Notes under the pieces: model-generated
Seen by the model: only the letters and a program-made list of their open reading frames with translations
Database searches by the model: none
What the model was told of the DNA's origin: nothing
NCBI RefSeq assembly: GCF_022458745.1
Contig: NZ_JAJJJF010000001.1
Location: forward strand, 744,001 to 808,000
Length of the DNA stretch: 64,000 bases
Origin: Bacillus piscicola
Lineage (GTDB): Bacteria > Bacillota > Bacilli > Bacillales > Marinococcaceae
Direction of reading: 5' to 3'
Shown: piece by piece, positions 35,690-43,982 of the stretch
Layout: each line of letters begins with the position of its first letter
Numbering within the stretch: position 1 is the stretch's first letter
Program-made: the position numbers and the translations under genes

Positions 35690-36031
35690 ATGAACAATAA
35701 TAATGTGGTTTTTATTGCGGGACATTCCCGGCTGCCAGAAGGAATGGCCGCTCAGAGTATGTTTCAAACATTGACAGTGACAGCCGAGCTGGATCGTCAA
35801 TACGGAGTCATTTTGCAATGCTCGTGTACACTCGCAACTGAACATGGCCGTGAATTCATTAATCAATTGTTTCGCGGGTACAGTTTGCGAAATGGAATCG
35901 AAAAGCCTATTAAGGCACTTGAAGAAAATTATTACGGGAAAGCGAAAAACGCTATTATTGCTGCACTGAAAGATTTGTATACGCAGTACAAAGCGCTCCC
36001 GTCTACCAATAAATCCGGAGGTGCCAAGTAA
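35690..36031 (+). CDS. DUF3870 domain protein
   Basis: A 113-residue protein of the DUF3870 family, function unknown. Family traits are VFIAGHSRLPEGM near the start, LQCSCTLATEHGREFINQLFRGY in the middle and AKNAIIAALKDLYTQYKAL near the end. The two Cys of QCSC could bind metal or be redox-active. GAGGGGA precedes the ATG at 35690 (an upstream GTG at 35675 is rejected). It lies between the permease and the hydroxyglutarate oxidase gene with no gap to the latter, so it is probably part of that pathway or its transport. Confidence 0.8.
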   Translation: MNNNNVVFIAGHSRLPEGMAAQSMFQTLTVTAELDRQYGVILQCSCTLATEHGREFINQLFRGYSLRNGIEKPIKALEENYYGKAKNAIIAALKDLYTQYKALPSTNKSGGAK

Positions 36032-37228
36032 ATGTACGATTATACGATTATTGGAGCAGGTATTGTTGGGTTGTCAGTTGCGTATTCTATTTTAAAGAAA
36101 GAGCCGAACGCAGCGGTTGCTGTTATTGATAAAGAAAAAGAAGTGGCTAGCCATCAAACGGGTCATAACAGCGGCGTTATTCATTCCGGTATTTACTACC
36201 GTCCGGGAAGCTATAAAGCAAGATTTGCAAGAGAAGGAAGCAAGTCCATGATTGCTTTTTGTGAGGAGCACGGAGTAGAGTATGATCAATGCGGGAAAGT
36301 GATTGTGGCAACAAACAATGAGCAGCTTCCTGCTTTGAACAAGCTTTATGAGCGCGGCCAAGAGAATGGTTTGACCGTGAACTGGATGGAACGTGATGCC
36401 TTGCTTGAGCGTGAGCCTCATGTGAATGGGGTGGCAGCTGTAGAAGTGCCGGCTGCAGGTATCGTTAACTACAAAGAAGTGAGTAAGAAAATCGCTTCGC
36501 TCATTCAAGAAAAAGGAGCGGATCTCTTTTTAAATGAAGAAGTGAAAGCGATTGTAGAAAATAAAGGGGTGACGATTGAAACAAATAAACGGACATTACA
36601 GACGAAACTAATGATTAACTGTGCTGGATTACATAGTGATCGTATCGCAGAAATGGCCGGTTATCATTTAGATATGCAGATTGTGCCGTTCCGCGGTGAA
36701 TACTTTGAACTGAAAGATTCGGCTAAACACTTGGTAAAGGATTTAATTTATCCAGTTCCTAATCCTGACTTTCCATTTCTTGGCGTTCATTTTACGCGTA
36801 TGATCGACGGGAGCGTAGAGGCGGGGCCCAATGCGGTGCTTGGTTTTAAGAGAGAGGGATACACCAAATTAGATATTAGTGTAAAAGACTTATCTCAAGT
36901 ACTTCGCTCTTTCGGCTTTTGGAAACTGGCTTCCGCTAATATGAAGGAAGGATTAAACGAGATGAAACGATCTTTTAGTAAAAAGGCATTCATCGCAAGC
37001 CTTCAAGAGTTGATCCCGGAAATCACGGAAGATGATGTGATGGCAGCGCCAGCGGGGGTGCGCGCTCAAGCACTACGCACGAACGGCGAACTCGTTGATG
37101 ATTTTTATATTGTCGCAGGCGCACACAGCTTTCACGTTTGTAACGCCCCTTCCCCTGCCGCAACAGGCGCACTGCAAATAGGCGAAGAAGTATACCGGCA
37201 AATGTCAGAAAAAATGGTGACATCTTGA
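36032..37228 (+). CDS. lhgO: L-2-hydroxyglutarate oxidase
   Basis: A 398-residue FAD-dependent membrane-associated oxidase that converts L-2-hydroxyglutarate to 2-oxoglutarate and feeds electrons to the quinone pool. The Rossmann motif IIGAGIVGLSVAYSIL is at the N-terminus, followed by HQTGHNSGVIHSGIYYRPGS, the hallmark of this family, and PAGVRAQAL near the C-terminus. It begins directly after the DUF3870 stop, with GGAGGTG before the ATG. Its substrate is the product of GlaH, encoded downstream. Confidence 0.93.
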   Translation: MYDYTIIGAGIVGLSVAYSILKKEPNAAVAVIDKEKEVASHQTGHNSGVIHSGIYYRPGSYKARFAREGSKSMIAFCEEHGVEYDQCGKVIVATNNEQLPALNKLYERGQENGLTVNWMERDALLEREPHVNGVAAVEVPAAGIVNYKEVSKKIASLIQEKGADLFLNEEVKAIVENKGVTIETNKRTLQTKLMINCAGLHSDRIAEMAGYHLDMQIVPFRGEYFELKDSAKHLVKDLIYPVPNPDFPFLGVHFTRMIDGSVEAGPNAVLGFKREGYTKLDISVKDLSQVLRSFGFWKLASANMKEGLNEMKRSFSKKAFIASLQELIPEITEDDVMAAPAGVRAQALRTNGELVDDFYIVAGAHSFHVCNAPSPAATGALQIGEEVYRQMSEKMVTS

Positions 37229-37284
37229 CATATGCGCTAGTTTCATAATTGCTTCATTAGATCAAAAATTTCTTTGAAAAACAA

Positions 37285-37318
37285 TTGACAGTTTTATGAA
37301 AAATTGTTAATCTATAAT
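37285..37318 (+). promoter_or_regulatory. Probable promoter of the glaH leader
   Basis: TTGACA at 37285-37290 is followed after 17 bases by TAATCT and after 22 by TATAAT (37313-37318). The perfect -35 suggests real activity, but the -10 choice is uncertain. Confidence 0.45.
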
Positions 37319-37319
37319 T

Positions 37320-37497
37320 AGTTCTCATCTAGTTAGAGAATAGATCTCTTTCTATCCATGAGTACATTATAACCTTAAATACAATGAAAATTTAAAATGC
37401 TGTTTAATAAGACGCGGACTTTTCACCAGAAAGCCATACCGTCTATTAGAGCCAGCCTGTCATGCATGTTGTCATGCGTGTGGCTGGCTCTTTTGCT
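37320..37497 (+). ncRNA. Candidate cis-regulatory leader with terminator, upstream of glaH
   Basis: A 180-base leader ending in GAGCCAGCC...GGCTGGCTC (37450-37490) and TTTTGCTTTT, only 40 bases before the glaH start. Inside the loop CATGCATG/CATGCGTG allows further pairing. CTGTTTAATAAGACGC and GCGGACTTTT resemble elements in the leader at 33936 of the same pathway. This looks like an attenuator controlled by an unknown signal. Confidence 0.5.
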
Positions 37498-37540
37498 TTT
37501 AGAAGAAAAATAATGTGAAACAAATGGGAGGAGATTTTTC

Positions 37541-38473
37541 ATGAGTATGACGGAAAAAGCAGTTATGGATTTTACTGTTCAAACGAAAAATTATCGTATC
37601 GAGGAACACCCACAATCGAAAAGAATGTATCATATTGAGATTGAGAAATCTGCTTTGGATGCTTTCTTTGAAAAAGCAAAAGATGTGTCGGTGCAAGAGT
37701 TGGAATACGTACCGTATATGAGATTTATTGTTTCTCAATACCTTCTAGATGTGCTTGATGAAGATTTTGGCAAAACATTGCGCGCTATTCTTCATGACCG
37801 GGAGACGGGTGGTTATACCATTGGCTTAAACGAAGACCATGCGGATACAGATAAATACGTAATCTTCTCTACTGCGATATCTTATTTAGTCGGCGATCCT
37901 AACTTTGATGCGATGACAGGTAACTACTATGCCCGTTTCTCTGTTAAGCATACAGACAATAGTGACTCTTACCTTCGCCAAGCATACCGTCTTTTTACTT
38001 TACACACAGACGGAACGTTCGTAGATGAACCGACAGATTGGCTGTTGATGATGAAAATGGAGGAGGAAAATGCAGTTGGCGGTGAGTCTCGTTTGATTCA
38101 CTTGGACGATTGGGAAGAGCTGGACTATTATTACAACCATCCGCTTGCCCAAAAAGAAATCACGTACAAAGCTCCTTCCAGTAAGAATGTGGCGCAGGAA
38201 GTGCAAAGAAAAACGTTCTTCCATGACAACGGCAAACCGTGCATTTGCTTTATTGACCAATTTGCATATCCTGCTTCTGTCTCAGAAGCTCAGTACTTGC
38301 GGGATATGTCTCATTCATTGGAAAACGACAAAAACCTTGTCGAATTAAAACTCCCTGTTGGCAACCTCGTCATGTTGAACAATTTATTCTGGATGCACGG
38401 GCGCGCTCCTTTTGAAAAAAATGAAAACCTGCACCGTGAATTACTGCGACAACGTGGCCGTTTTGTCGAGTAA
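37541..38473 (+). CDS. glaH: Glutarate 2-hydroxylase (CsiD/GlaH)
   Basis: A 310-residue iron(II)/2-oxoglutarate-dependent dioxygenase that hydroxylates glutarate to L-2-hydroxyglutarate, releasing succinate and CO2. The iron triad is visible: His155 and Asp157 in FTLHTDGTF and His286 in NLFWMHGRAPF, matching CsiD spacing, and the following Arg binds 2-oxoglutarate. GGGAGGAG precedes the ATG. Together with lhgO it forms the glutarate-to-2-oxoglutarate route of lysine degradation. Confidence 0.94.
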   Translation: MSMTEKAVMDFTVQTKNYRIEEHPQSKRMYHIEIEKSALDAFFEKAKDVSVQELEYVPYMRFIVSQYLLDVLDEDFGKTLRAILHDRETGGYTIGLNEDHADTDKYVIFSTAISYLVGDPNFDAMTGNYYARFSVKHTDNSDSYLRQAYRLFTLHTDGTFVDEPTDWLLMMKMEEENAVGGESRLIHLDDWEELDYYYNHPLAQKEITYKAPSSKNVAQEVQRKTFFHDNGKPCICFIDQFAYPASVSEAQYLRDMSHSLENDKNLVELKLPVGNLVMLNNLFWMHGRAPFEKNENLHRELLRQRGRFVE

Positions 38474-38601
38474 ACAGCTCTTCTGTTTATCTAAAGAGCC
38501 CGCTTACAGTAAAAACAAAAATCACCATCTTTTCTAATTTTGTTTGATAGAAAAGAACGTAGATGCAAGGGATAAAACGGGACGTCTAAAATCCTAAATT
38601 A

Positions 38602-38649
38602 AATCTCCACCGATGTTATCACCGAGATGATAACGGTGGGGATTTTTTA
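38602..38649 (+). terminator. Terminator after glaH
   Basis: AATCTCCACCG and TTATCA pair with TGATAACGGTGGGGATT with a three-base bulge, followed by six T. A smaller hairpin (GCTCTT/AAGAGC, 38476-38499) lies directly after the stop. The rest of the gap to 38866 shows only a weak promoter (TTGCAC 38802, 18 bases, TAATAA 38826). Confidence 0.8.
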
Positions 38650-38866
38650 TGGTTTTAGACGATGTGCAACTGAGGTCGCCCGAATGTTCAAGATTCGTGG
38701 CATTTTGGACCAACACTTTTCAATAATTTGTTAACATCACGGTTGGAAACGGCTTTTTTTTCATTAGAAGTTAGTGTATAAAGAGGGGAGAGTTGATTGA
38801 CTTGCACTTTTTCATCATGAGAAACTAATAAAACGGTCAGTGTAGGAAGGAGGAAGGTGGAGTTAT

Positions 38867-39400
38867 ATGTCACAGAAAAAGCGTAAACGGCTGGTCATGC
38901 GTTCTTCGGTGCTAGGCGTGTTAGCTGTTGTGTTAAGTTACGTCTTCTATACTAATTTTATAAAAAGTGAAGAAACGCTCGTAAATGAAGGAGAGATCGC
39001 TCCTAATTTCGTTTTAATGAATGCGGAAGGGGAGGAAGTAGAATTAAAGGATTACCGTGGCCAAGGAGTGTTCCTGAACTTTTGGGGGACGTATTGCCCA
39101 CCATGCGAAAAAGAAATGCCTTATATGGATAAACTTTATCAGGAGTATAAAGAAAAAGGAGTGGAAATTCTCGCTGTAAATGTAGGGGAGTCGGATTTAG
39201 TAGTTGACCGATTTGTCAGCCGTCATGACTTAACGTATCCCATTCTGCTGGATCGTAATAAAAACGTGCTGGACCGTTACGGTATTGGTCCGTTGCCGGC
39301 GACTTTCTTAGTCGATGCGAACGGGGAAGTCGTGCAAATTATCACCGGCGGCATGACAGAAGATAGAATTAGAAGTTACATGGAAAAAATCAAACCATAA
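38867..39400 (+). CDS. ResA-like thiol-disulfide oxidoreductase
   Basis: A 177-residue membrane-anchored thioredoxin-like protein, with anchor at about 11-30 and active site WGTYCPPCEKEMPYMDKLY. Length and sequence match ResA, which reduces apocytochrome c haem-binding cysteines outside the membrane; Bacillus ResA has CEPC, here CPPC. AAGGAGGAAGG precedes the ATG. It is not followed by resBC, so it stands apart from the usual cytochrome c maturation operon. Together with the gene at 27876, the window has two such proteins. Confidence 0.87.
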   Translation: MSQKKRKRLVMRSSVLGVLAVVLSYVFYTNFIKSEETLVNEGEIAPNFVLMNAEGEEVELKDYRGQGVFLNFWGTYCPPCEKEMPYMDKLYQEYKEKGVEILAVNVGESDLVVDRFVSRHDLTYPILLDRNKNVLDRYGIGPLPATFLVDANGEVVQIITGGMTEDRIRSYMEKIKP

Positions 39401-39413
39401 TAGGAGAAAAAAC

Positions 39414-40052
39414 GTGGAAGAAAAAAAGCCACCTGATATTTCAATAAAAAGTGTTTGGATTGGTTTCTGGGTCTTCGTAGTTGCAGGATTTCTTATTATC
39501 CTGCTATTTTACGGCGAAGGACGTATATCCTACTTGTCTCAATTGTGGTCATTTTTCGATTTAGCGCCGGCTTTAGCTTACGGGATAGGGGCTGGGATCA
39601 TCCTAGCAAGCCTTGTCGTGTTTCTTTATACGAGATCTTATGTAACGCTTCCGGATAATGAATATACACGGTTGATTATCGGTATGGTGTTTAAAAAATA
39701 TGGCATTGTAACGATTGCTTTCGGAGCAGGAGTGTCGGAGGAACTGTTATTTCGCGGTGCACTGCAAGGTGTCTTAACTGTATACATAGGTTCCGTACCG
39801 GCACTGCTTCTCATTGCTGGTGTATTTATGATTCTTCATATTCCGCAATACAAAGGAAGTGCATTCATTCACACGCTCGTATTTGTGATGGGACTTATCC
39901 TCGGCGGCTTGTTTATTTGGAGTGGAAGCTTGTGGGCTCCTATTGCGGCCCATGTAACGTACAATGGCTGCCTAGCATATATTCTTAAAAAAAAACGGCC
40001 GCAGCATAAATTACCTTCGTATGCTGCGGTCTGTATGAGATTATCTTCGTGA
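39414..40052 (+). CDS. CPBP family intramembrane metalloprotease
   Basis: A 212-residue membrane protein of the CPBP (Abi) family. The motif EELLFRGALQG (EExxxR) begins the catalytic region, then FMILHIPQYKG and HVTYNG supply the His residues. Six spans are predicted. The GTG start at 39414 follows TAGGAG. The last 20 codons overlap the terminator hairpin of the convergent LCP gene, so the C-terminus (KKRPQHKLPSYAAVC) is shaped by that hairpin. Physiological substrate unknown. Confidence 0.88.
   Translation: MEEKKPPDISIKSVWIGFWVFVVAGFLIILLFYGEGRISYLSQLWSFFDLAPALAYGIGAGIILASLVVFLYTRSYVTLPDNEYTRLIIGMVFKKYGIVTIAFGAGVSEELLFRGALQGVLTVYIGSVPALLLIAGVFMILHIPQYKGSAFIHTLVFVMGLILGGLFIWSGSLWAPIAAHVTYNGCLAYILKKKRPQHKLPSYAAVCMRLSS
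39986..40030 (-). terminator. Terminator of the LCP gene, inside the CPBP coding end
   Basis: On the minus strand ACCGCAGCATA pairs with TATGCTGCGGC and is followed by nine T. On the plus strand the same bases encode the C-terminal residues of the CPBP protein. Confidence 0.85.
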
Positions 40053-40964
40053 TGCATGACGTTCCAGCCGCAAGGAAGCTTTTTTCCATTCCTTGTCTGA
40101 GATAATATAGTAACTAACCCCGTCTTCCACTTTATTCGTACCGGTCAGTTCGAAAGTATTTACGTAGTCAGCGGCAGGACGATAGTGATGAAGAAGGGCA
40201 CGCGCGTCTGCAAAAGTTAAATTTGTTTTTATGTACTTACTAAAGTGATCAAGTATCTCCCTGCTTTTTATCAAACTGTCAATCGTAAGACTTTTCCGCA
40301 ACAAGGCTTCAAAGACCTCACGCTGCCGGGCATTACGCCCCAAATCTCCTCGAGGGTCCTGCTTTCGCATGCGCACGTAATGGAGGGCTCTTTCCCCATC
40401 TAGTTGAACCGGGCCTTCGTCGTAATGATAGGTGTGATCGTTGGTAATATCGTTTTGAGAAAACGCAAACGGATTTTCGACTTCAATACCTCCTACTAGG
40501 TCTACGAGCCTAGTAAACCCCTCCATATCTACTTCAACCACAAAGTCAAAGGACTGCCCGAGTTCACGTTCTGCGGTTTCTTTCACTAGGCTTGCCCCTC
40601 CGTAACTATAGGCATGGTTTATTTTTTCAGGTCGGGCTCGTCCTGGTATCGCTGTCTTAGTGTCACGGGGAATATTAAAAATCAATGTCGATTCATGGTT
40701 TGGATTGACGGAAACACCCATGATGACATCAGATAATGCAGGCTCTCCAGGACGGCCGGCGACTCCGACCACGAGAAAGCGTAAAGGACCGCGCAGCGAA
40801 CTGCGTGCTTCAGGGACTGACTCATTGTTCGCCGCCTCATACTCTGTATTCATTTTACTAAGGCTGTCAGATGTGAGGTCGTATAAATAGTAGGCGTAGC
40901 CGGCACCTGTAAGAAGAACAGAAAGAAGGACTGTCATACATGTAATGACTGCTGTTTTCCACAT
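40041..40964 (-). CDS. LytR-CpsA-Psr (LCP) family glycopolymer transferase
   Basis: LCP enzymes attach teichoic acids or other glycopolymers to peptidoglycan outside the membrane. The 307-residue protein has one N-terminal span (about 4-24) and the LCP domain with FNIPRDTKTAIPG, INHAYSYGGASLVKETAE and RMRKQDPRGDLGRNARQREV, where the Arg and Asp residues bind the lipid pyrophosphate and magnesium. GGGGGGC-rich sequence precedes the ATG. It follows the DUF4328 gene by about 20 bases and the two probably form an operon on the minus strand. Confidence 0.92.
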   Translation of the reverse strand: MWKTAVITCMTVLLSVLLTGAGYAYYLYDLTSDSLSKMNTEYEAANNESVPEARSSLRGPLRFLVVGVAGRPGEPALSDVIMGVSVNPNHESTLIFNIPRDTKTAIPGRARPEKINHAYSYGGASLVKETAERELGQSFDFVVEVDMEGFTRLVDLVGGIEVENPFAFSQNDITNDHTYHYDEGPVQLDGERALHYVRMRKQDPRGDLGRNARQREVFEALLRKSLTIDSLIKSREILDHFSKYIKTNLTFADARALLHHYRPAADYVNTFELTGTNKVEDGVSYYIISDKEWKKASLRLERHASRR

Positions 40965-40985
40965 TTGAAAGCCCCCCTTTCTCCA

Positions 40986-41651
40986 TTACGCTTTTTTTAG
41001 TTTCTCTTGTACGGCCGTTATTTTTCGAATGACGATGATAAGAAAAATGCCGGACACGATGTACAGCACATCGGATATGATGAAGAATGGCAGTGGCTTT
41101 CTGAGCAGTTCAACGGTGTCACCGACCGCTGTCATATTTCCCGGCAGAGCTGCTAAATAAGAACCCCAAAATAAAATCCACCAAGCGTAAATGTTCCAAG
41201 TGCCAGATTTTATAGACGAATTTATGTTAGCAGAAGCTCGTGATACGCTGCTTTTGTGAAGGTGGAGAAGAGATATTAAAGGAATTACAAGATTTACTAC
41301 CGGTATCATATAAACCGTAACCGCCCAGCCTGGTACATTGATGATTCCATTTAGCTGCAAGGCGTGACCGTTGGCGTGAACTCTATAAACCCATATAAAA
41401 AACACACAAATGGACACAATGAAGAAGATCGTTTTTGGAATATCAACACCAGCTGTTATGATTGCAAGTGTCTGTTTATCGGCATCCGCCAGTTGTGAAA
41501 AGGAAGCGGCTGCTGGATAGCTTTCATAAATGTTTCGTTCCATTATACTGCCGACCATGGAGCCGGTAGAAAACATTAATGTAGCTACAATAAAAGCAAT
41601 GGACCAGACGGCTGTTTTTTTTGGTGATTTAAATGTAAACGTATTATTCAA
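40986..41651 (-). CDS. DUF4328 family membrane protein
   Basis: A 221-residue protein with about six hydrophobic spans. The family signature is visible as WVYRVHANGHAL, VPGWAVTVYMIPVVNLVIPLIS and a WW pair near the fourth span. Function unknown. The longer frame starts at 41681, but AAAGGAG lies eight bases before TTG at 41651, giving the start MNNTFTFKSPKK, which I prefer. It is upstream of and probably co-transcribed with the LCP gene. Confidence 0.75.
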   Translation of the reverse strand: MNNTFTFKSPKKTAVWSIAFIVATLMFSTGSMVGSIMERNIYESYPAAASFSQLADADKQTLAIITAGVDIPKTIFFIVSICVFFIWVYRVHANGHALQLNGIINVPGWAVTVYMIPVVNLVIPLISLLHLHKSSVSRASANINSSIKSGTWNIYAWWILFWGSYLAALPGNMTAVGDTVELLRKPLPFFIISDVLYIVSGIFLIIVIRKITAVQEKLKKA

Positions 41652-41810
41652 CGATTTAGCTCCTTTCCGTACCCAAAACAAACTTTAGACAATCCTATCC
41701 AATTTAGCAAGAGGAAATTGCCTGATTTCAATGAATGCTTGTGGCATTCATGCTGCCTGCTTTACAATGAAATTACTTTATAGAAGCAAAAAGATAAGGG
41801 GGGAATTGTC

Positions 41811-42302
41811 ATGGAAGTGACGATGGCTGATTTGCCGGGTATCGGTAAAAAAATGTCGTTTTTAACAGCAGAAGGAAGCATGATTGTGCTGGTAACTCAT
41901 CATACGGGGAAGCGCGAGTTATACTTTTTTAAAGATCCTGAAGAAGACGAAGCAGATTTCTCATTGGAGCTAACCTCGGAAGAAACTCGTGAGTTAGGAG
42001 CACAATTACTTGGCGCTGTATTTCAGCCGGTAGACAGTGACAAGATGAAATTGTTCAAAAGTAAAATTGTCATGGAGTGGATTGAGTTAAAAGATGGCTC
42101 CGTTTTTGCCGGAAAAACACTTGGCGAATCGGAAGCAGGAAAGAAAACCGGGGTATCCGTTGTTGGTATTTTTAGGAAGGACGAAGTAGTAGCAAGCCCG
42201 GGAGTTGATGAGGTACTGCAAGTTGGCGACACATTAATGGTAGTTGGGAAAAGCCGGCAAATTGCAGAATTTGAAGAAATGGCTCACGGGGAGGGGATCT
42301 GA
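41811..42302 (+). CDS. khtT: K+/H+ antiporter regulatory subunit KhtT
   Basis: A 163-residue cytoplasmic regulator of the KhtU antiporter, which gates it in response to nucleotides and pH. The N-terminal half is a KhtT-specific domain; the C-terminal 75 residues form an RCK_C/TrkA_C domain (IELKDGSVFAGKTLGE, then ASPGVDEVLQVGDTLMVVG). AAGGGGGG precedes the ATG. The khtU start lies three bases after the stop. The third Bacillus gene of this operon, khtS, is absent. Confidence 0.88.
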   Translation: MEVTMADLPGIGKKMSFLTAEGSMIVLVTHHTGKRELYFFKDPEEDEADFSLELTSEETRELGAQLLGAVFQPVDSDKMKLFKSKIVMEWIELKDGSVFAGKTLGESEAGKKTGVSVVGIFRKDEVVASPGVDEVLQVGDTLMVVGKSRQIAEFEEMAHGEGI

Positions 42303-42305
42303 CGA

Positions 42306-43481
42306 GTGCAATTTCAGATGCCGGAGTTACTTGCGGCGGGCTTAATTTTGCTAACGATGTTTGTAATTGGTTTTATCGGCCTGCGTACAAAAGTTCCTGA
42401 TGTTTTGTTGTATATTCTGGTCGGAATCGCTGTTGGCGGTATGATTGGTGGTTCAGAGGTACTGTATTTTGCCGGTGAAATTGGCATTGTTTTACTTTTC
42501 TTTATGTTAGGGATGGAGTTCCCGATAAGACAGCTTGCCGGTATAGCTAAGAGAGTGACTCCGGCTGGAGTGCTTGATTTGTTTTTGAATTTTGTATTAT
42601 CGGTTATGGTTTGTGTCTTATTTAATCTTGATTTTGTTTCAGCACTAATAGTTGGTGGTATTCTATATGCTACCAGTTCGTCCATCACGATGAAGATGAT
42701 GGAGGGGGAGAAACGTACAGCAAATCCGGAGGCAGAATTTTTACTTGGCGTTCTCATTTTTGAAGATTTAGTAGCCCCAATTATGGTTGCAGTTTTTGCT
42801 GGTATCAGTGCGGGAAGCGGCCTTAGCGGTGGGGCTTTTATCCTTTTGATTGGCAAGGTCGCACTCTTTATAGCCGGTGCCGTTTTACTTGGGCAATTTT
42901 TGTTTAGGAAACTGCCTCGCTTCATTGATCGGAACGCGGATTCCAATATTTTTCACTTGCTTATTATTGGGATTGCTTTCACATACAGCGGGCTTGCGAT
43001 TTATTTAGGTCTTTCTGAAGTGTTAGGAGCATTTCTAGCGGGAATAATGCTTGCGGAGGCGAAAAAGAGTGAAAAAATGGGTGCTCTCGTTCTGCCGGTC
43101 CGGGAATTAACACTGCCGCTTTTTTTTCTTTGGTTCGGTACTCAGATAGAACTGGGCATCGATGCCTCTTGGGGAGTTTTGTTAATTGTTCTCCTTATCT
43201 GGTCTGTCGTAGCTAAGGTATTGGTCGGCGTGATTGGCGGTAAAATGTACGGGCTCTCTTCGCGAATTGCATTTCGATCCGGTTTGTCTTTCGTCGCAAG
43301 AGGAGAGTTCTCCATTATTGTGGCTAGTATTGCATCTGCAGAAGTGCTGGCATTTGGCAGTATGTTCATTTTAGTTTCTGCAAGTCTAGGCATTATGCTC
43401 TTTCTGTTAGCGCCAGCCATCACTCGGCTCGTTTATGGCAACAAGAAAAAAGTGGCAAAAGTAAAGCTCCCGGGTAGCTAA
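42306..43481 (+). CDS. khtU: K+/H+ antiporter KhtU (CPA2 family)
   Basis: A 391-residue membrane antiporter that expels potassium (and perhaps ammonium) in exchange for protons. About twelve spans are predicted; CPA2 traits include FFMLGMEFPIRQL, LIFEDLVAPIMVAVFAG (with the ion-site Asp) and FRSGLSFVARGEFSIIVA. The protein has no TrkA-N domain, consistent with reliance on KhtT. The GTG start at 42306 follows GGGGAGG. It would help homeostasis at high pH or salt. Confidence 0.9.
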   Translation: MQFQMPELLAAGLILLTMFVIGFIGLRTKVPDVLLYILVGIAVGGMIGGSEVLYFAGEIGIVLLFFMLGMEFPIRQLAGIAKRVTPAGVLDLFLNFVLSVMVCVLFNLDFVSALIVGGILYATSSSITMKMMEGEKRTANPEAEFLLGVLIFEDLVAPIMVAVFAGISAGSGLSGGAFILLIGKVALFIAGAVLLGQFLFRKLPRFIDRNADSNIFHLLIIGIAFTYSGLAIYLGLSEVLGAFLAGIMLAEAKKSEKMGALVLPVRELTLPLFFLWFGTQIELGIDASWGVLLIVLLIWSVVAKVLVGVIGGKMYGLSSRIAFRSGLSFVARGEFSIIVASIASAEVLAFGSMFILVSASLGIMLFLLAPAITRLVYGNKKKVAKVKLPGS

Positions 43482-43531
43482 AATGCCCTTCACTCTTGGC
43501 CTTTCTTTAGGGACGACTATAAGTCAAGTCA

Positions 43532-43561
43532 TTGACAAAAAGCGGACCATCGCGTTATATT
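43532..43561 (+). promoter_or_regulatory. Promoter of the M-box/mgtE transcript
   Basis: TTGACA (43532-43537) and TATATT (43556-43561) with an 18-base spacer, about 25 bases upstream of the M-box aptamer. Confidence 0.65.
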
Positions 43562-43585
43562 CAACGTTGTACAATTTTTACAACT

Positions 43586-43733
43586 CTCGTTAGGTGAGGC
43601 TCCTGCATGAAGAGACGCTGCTGCCCAAAAACGTCTAAAGACGCCAATGGGTCAACAGGAACCATCGACTTAAGGTGGTTTTTAATGCAGCTGGAATTGT
43701 TTTCCTATGTCATGCAGTGCTAAAGCTCTACGA
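43586..43733 (+). ncRNA. M-box magnesium riboswitch (ykoK leader)
   Basis: The conserved blocks of this aptamer are easy to see: CGTTAGGTGAGGCTCCT at 43588, GCTGCCCAAAAACGTCTAAA, GACGCCAATGGGTCAACAGG, and the closing GTGCTAAAGCTCTACG at 43718-43733. It binds magnesium and stops transcription when magnesium is plentiful. The terminator at 43773 is its expression platform and the controlled gene, mgtE, is a magnesium transporter. Confidence 0.95.
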
Positions 43734-43772
43734 AATGGGGAACGTGCCTTACTCTTTTATAAACAACCGCAC

Positions 43773-43800
43773 GCCTTCCATTCCGTGGAGGGCTTTTTTT
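43773..43800 (+). terminator. M-box expression-platform terminator
   Basis: GCCTTCCA pairs with TGGAGGGC (one G-U) around a five-base loop, followed by seven T. It lies 40 bases after the aptamer and 170 before mgtE. Confidence 0.88.
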
Positions 43801-43826
43801 ATGAAAAATCTTTGGAGGTGAGGGGT

Positions 43827-43982
43827 TTGGACAATAGTCCTTCTTCTAGGGTGATACAAAATAATGAGGACAAACAATGTAAATGTGGAAAAAATCAAAA
43901 GAACCAACCCCTGTCATTTCCAAAGGGAGGGCGGGCAACTGGTTCTTTCTCTCGGGAGATGGGTAAGCTGTGGTTAAGTTAA
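43827..43982 (+). CDS. Possible small protein upstream of mgtE
   Basis: A 51-codon frame starting TTG at 43827, six bases after GGAGGTG (43814-43820), and ending 13 bases inside mgtE. The product would be hydrophilic with a CKCGKNQK motif and a basic C-terminal half. It lies after the M-box terminator and so would be made only when magnesium is low. It may be a real small protein, a translational coupler for mgtE, or chance; I do not recognise it. Confidence 0.4.
   Translation: MDNSPSSRVIQNNEDKQCKCGKNQKNQPLSFPKGGRATGSFSREMGKLWLS

Noticed and set aside
42314-42946. 210-codon minus-strand ORF opposite khtU
   Set aside because: Shadow of a membrane-protein gene; Ser/Pro/Lys-rich product with no motif.
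43707-43826. Upstream extension of the small ORF before mgtE, beginning inside the M-box
   Set aside because: The first codons lie in the aptamer and terminator; the only credible ribosome site serves the TTG at 43827.
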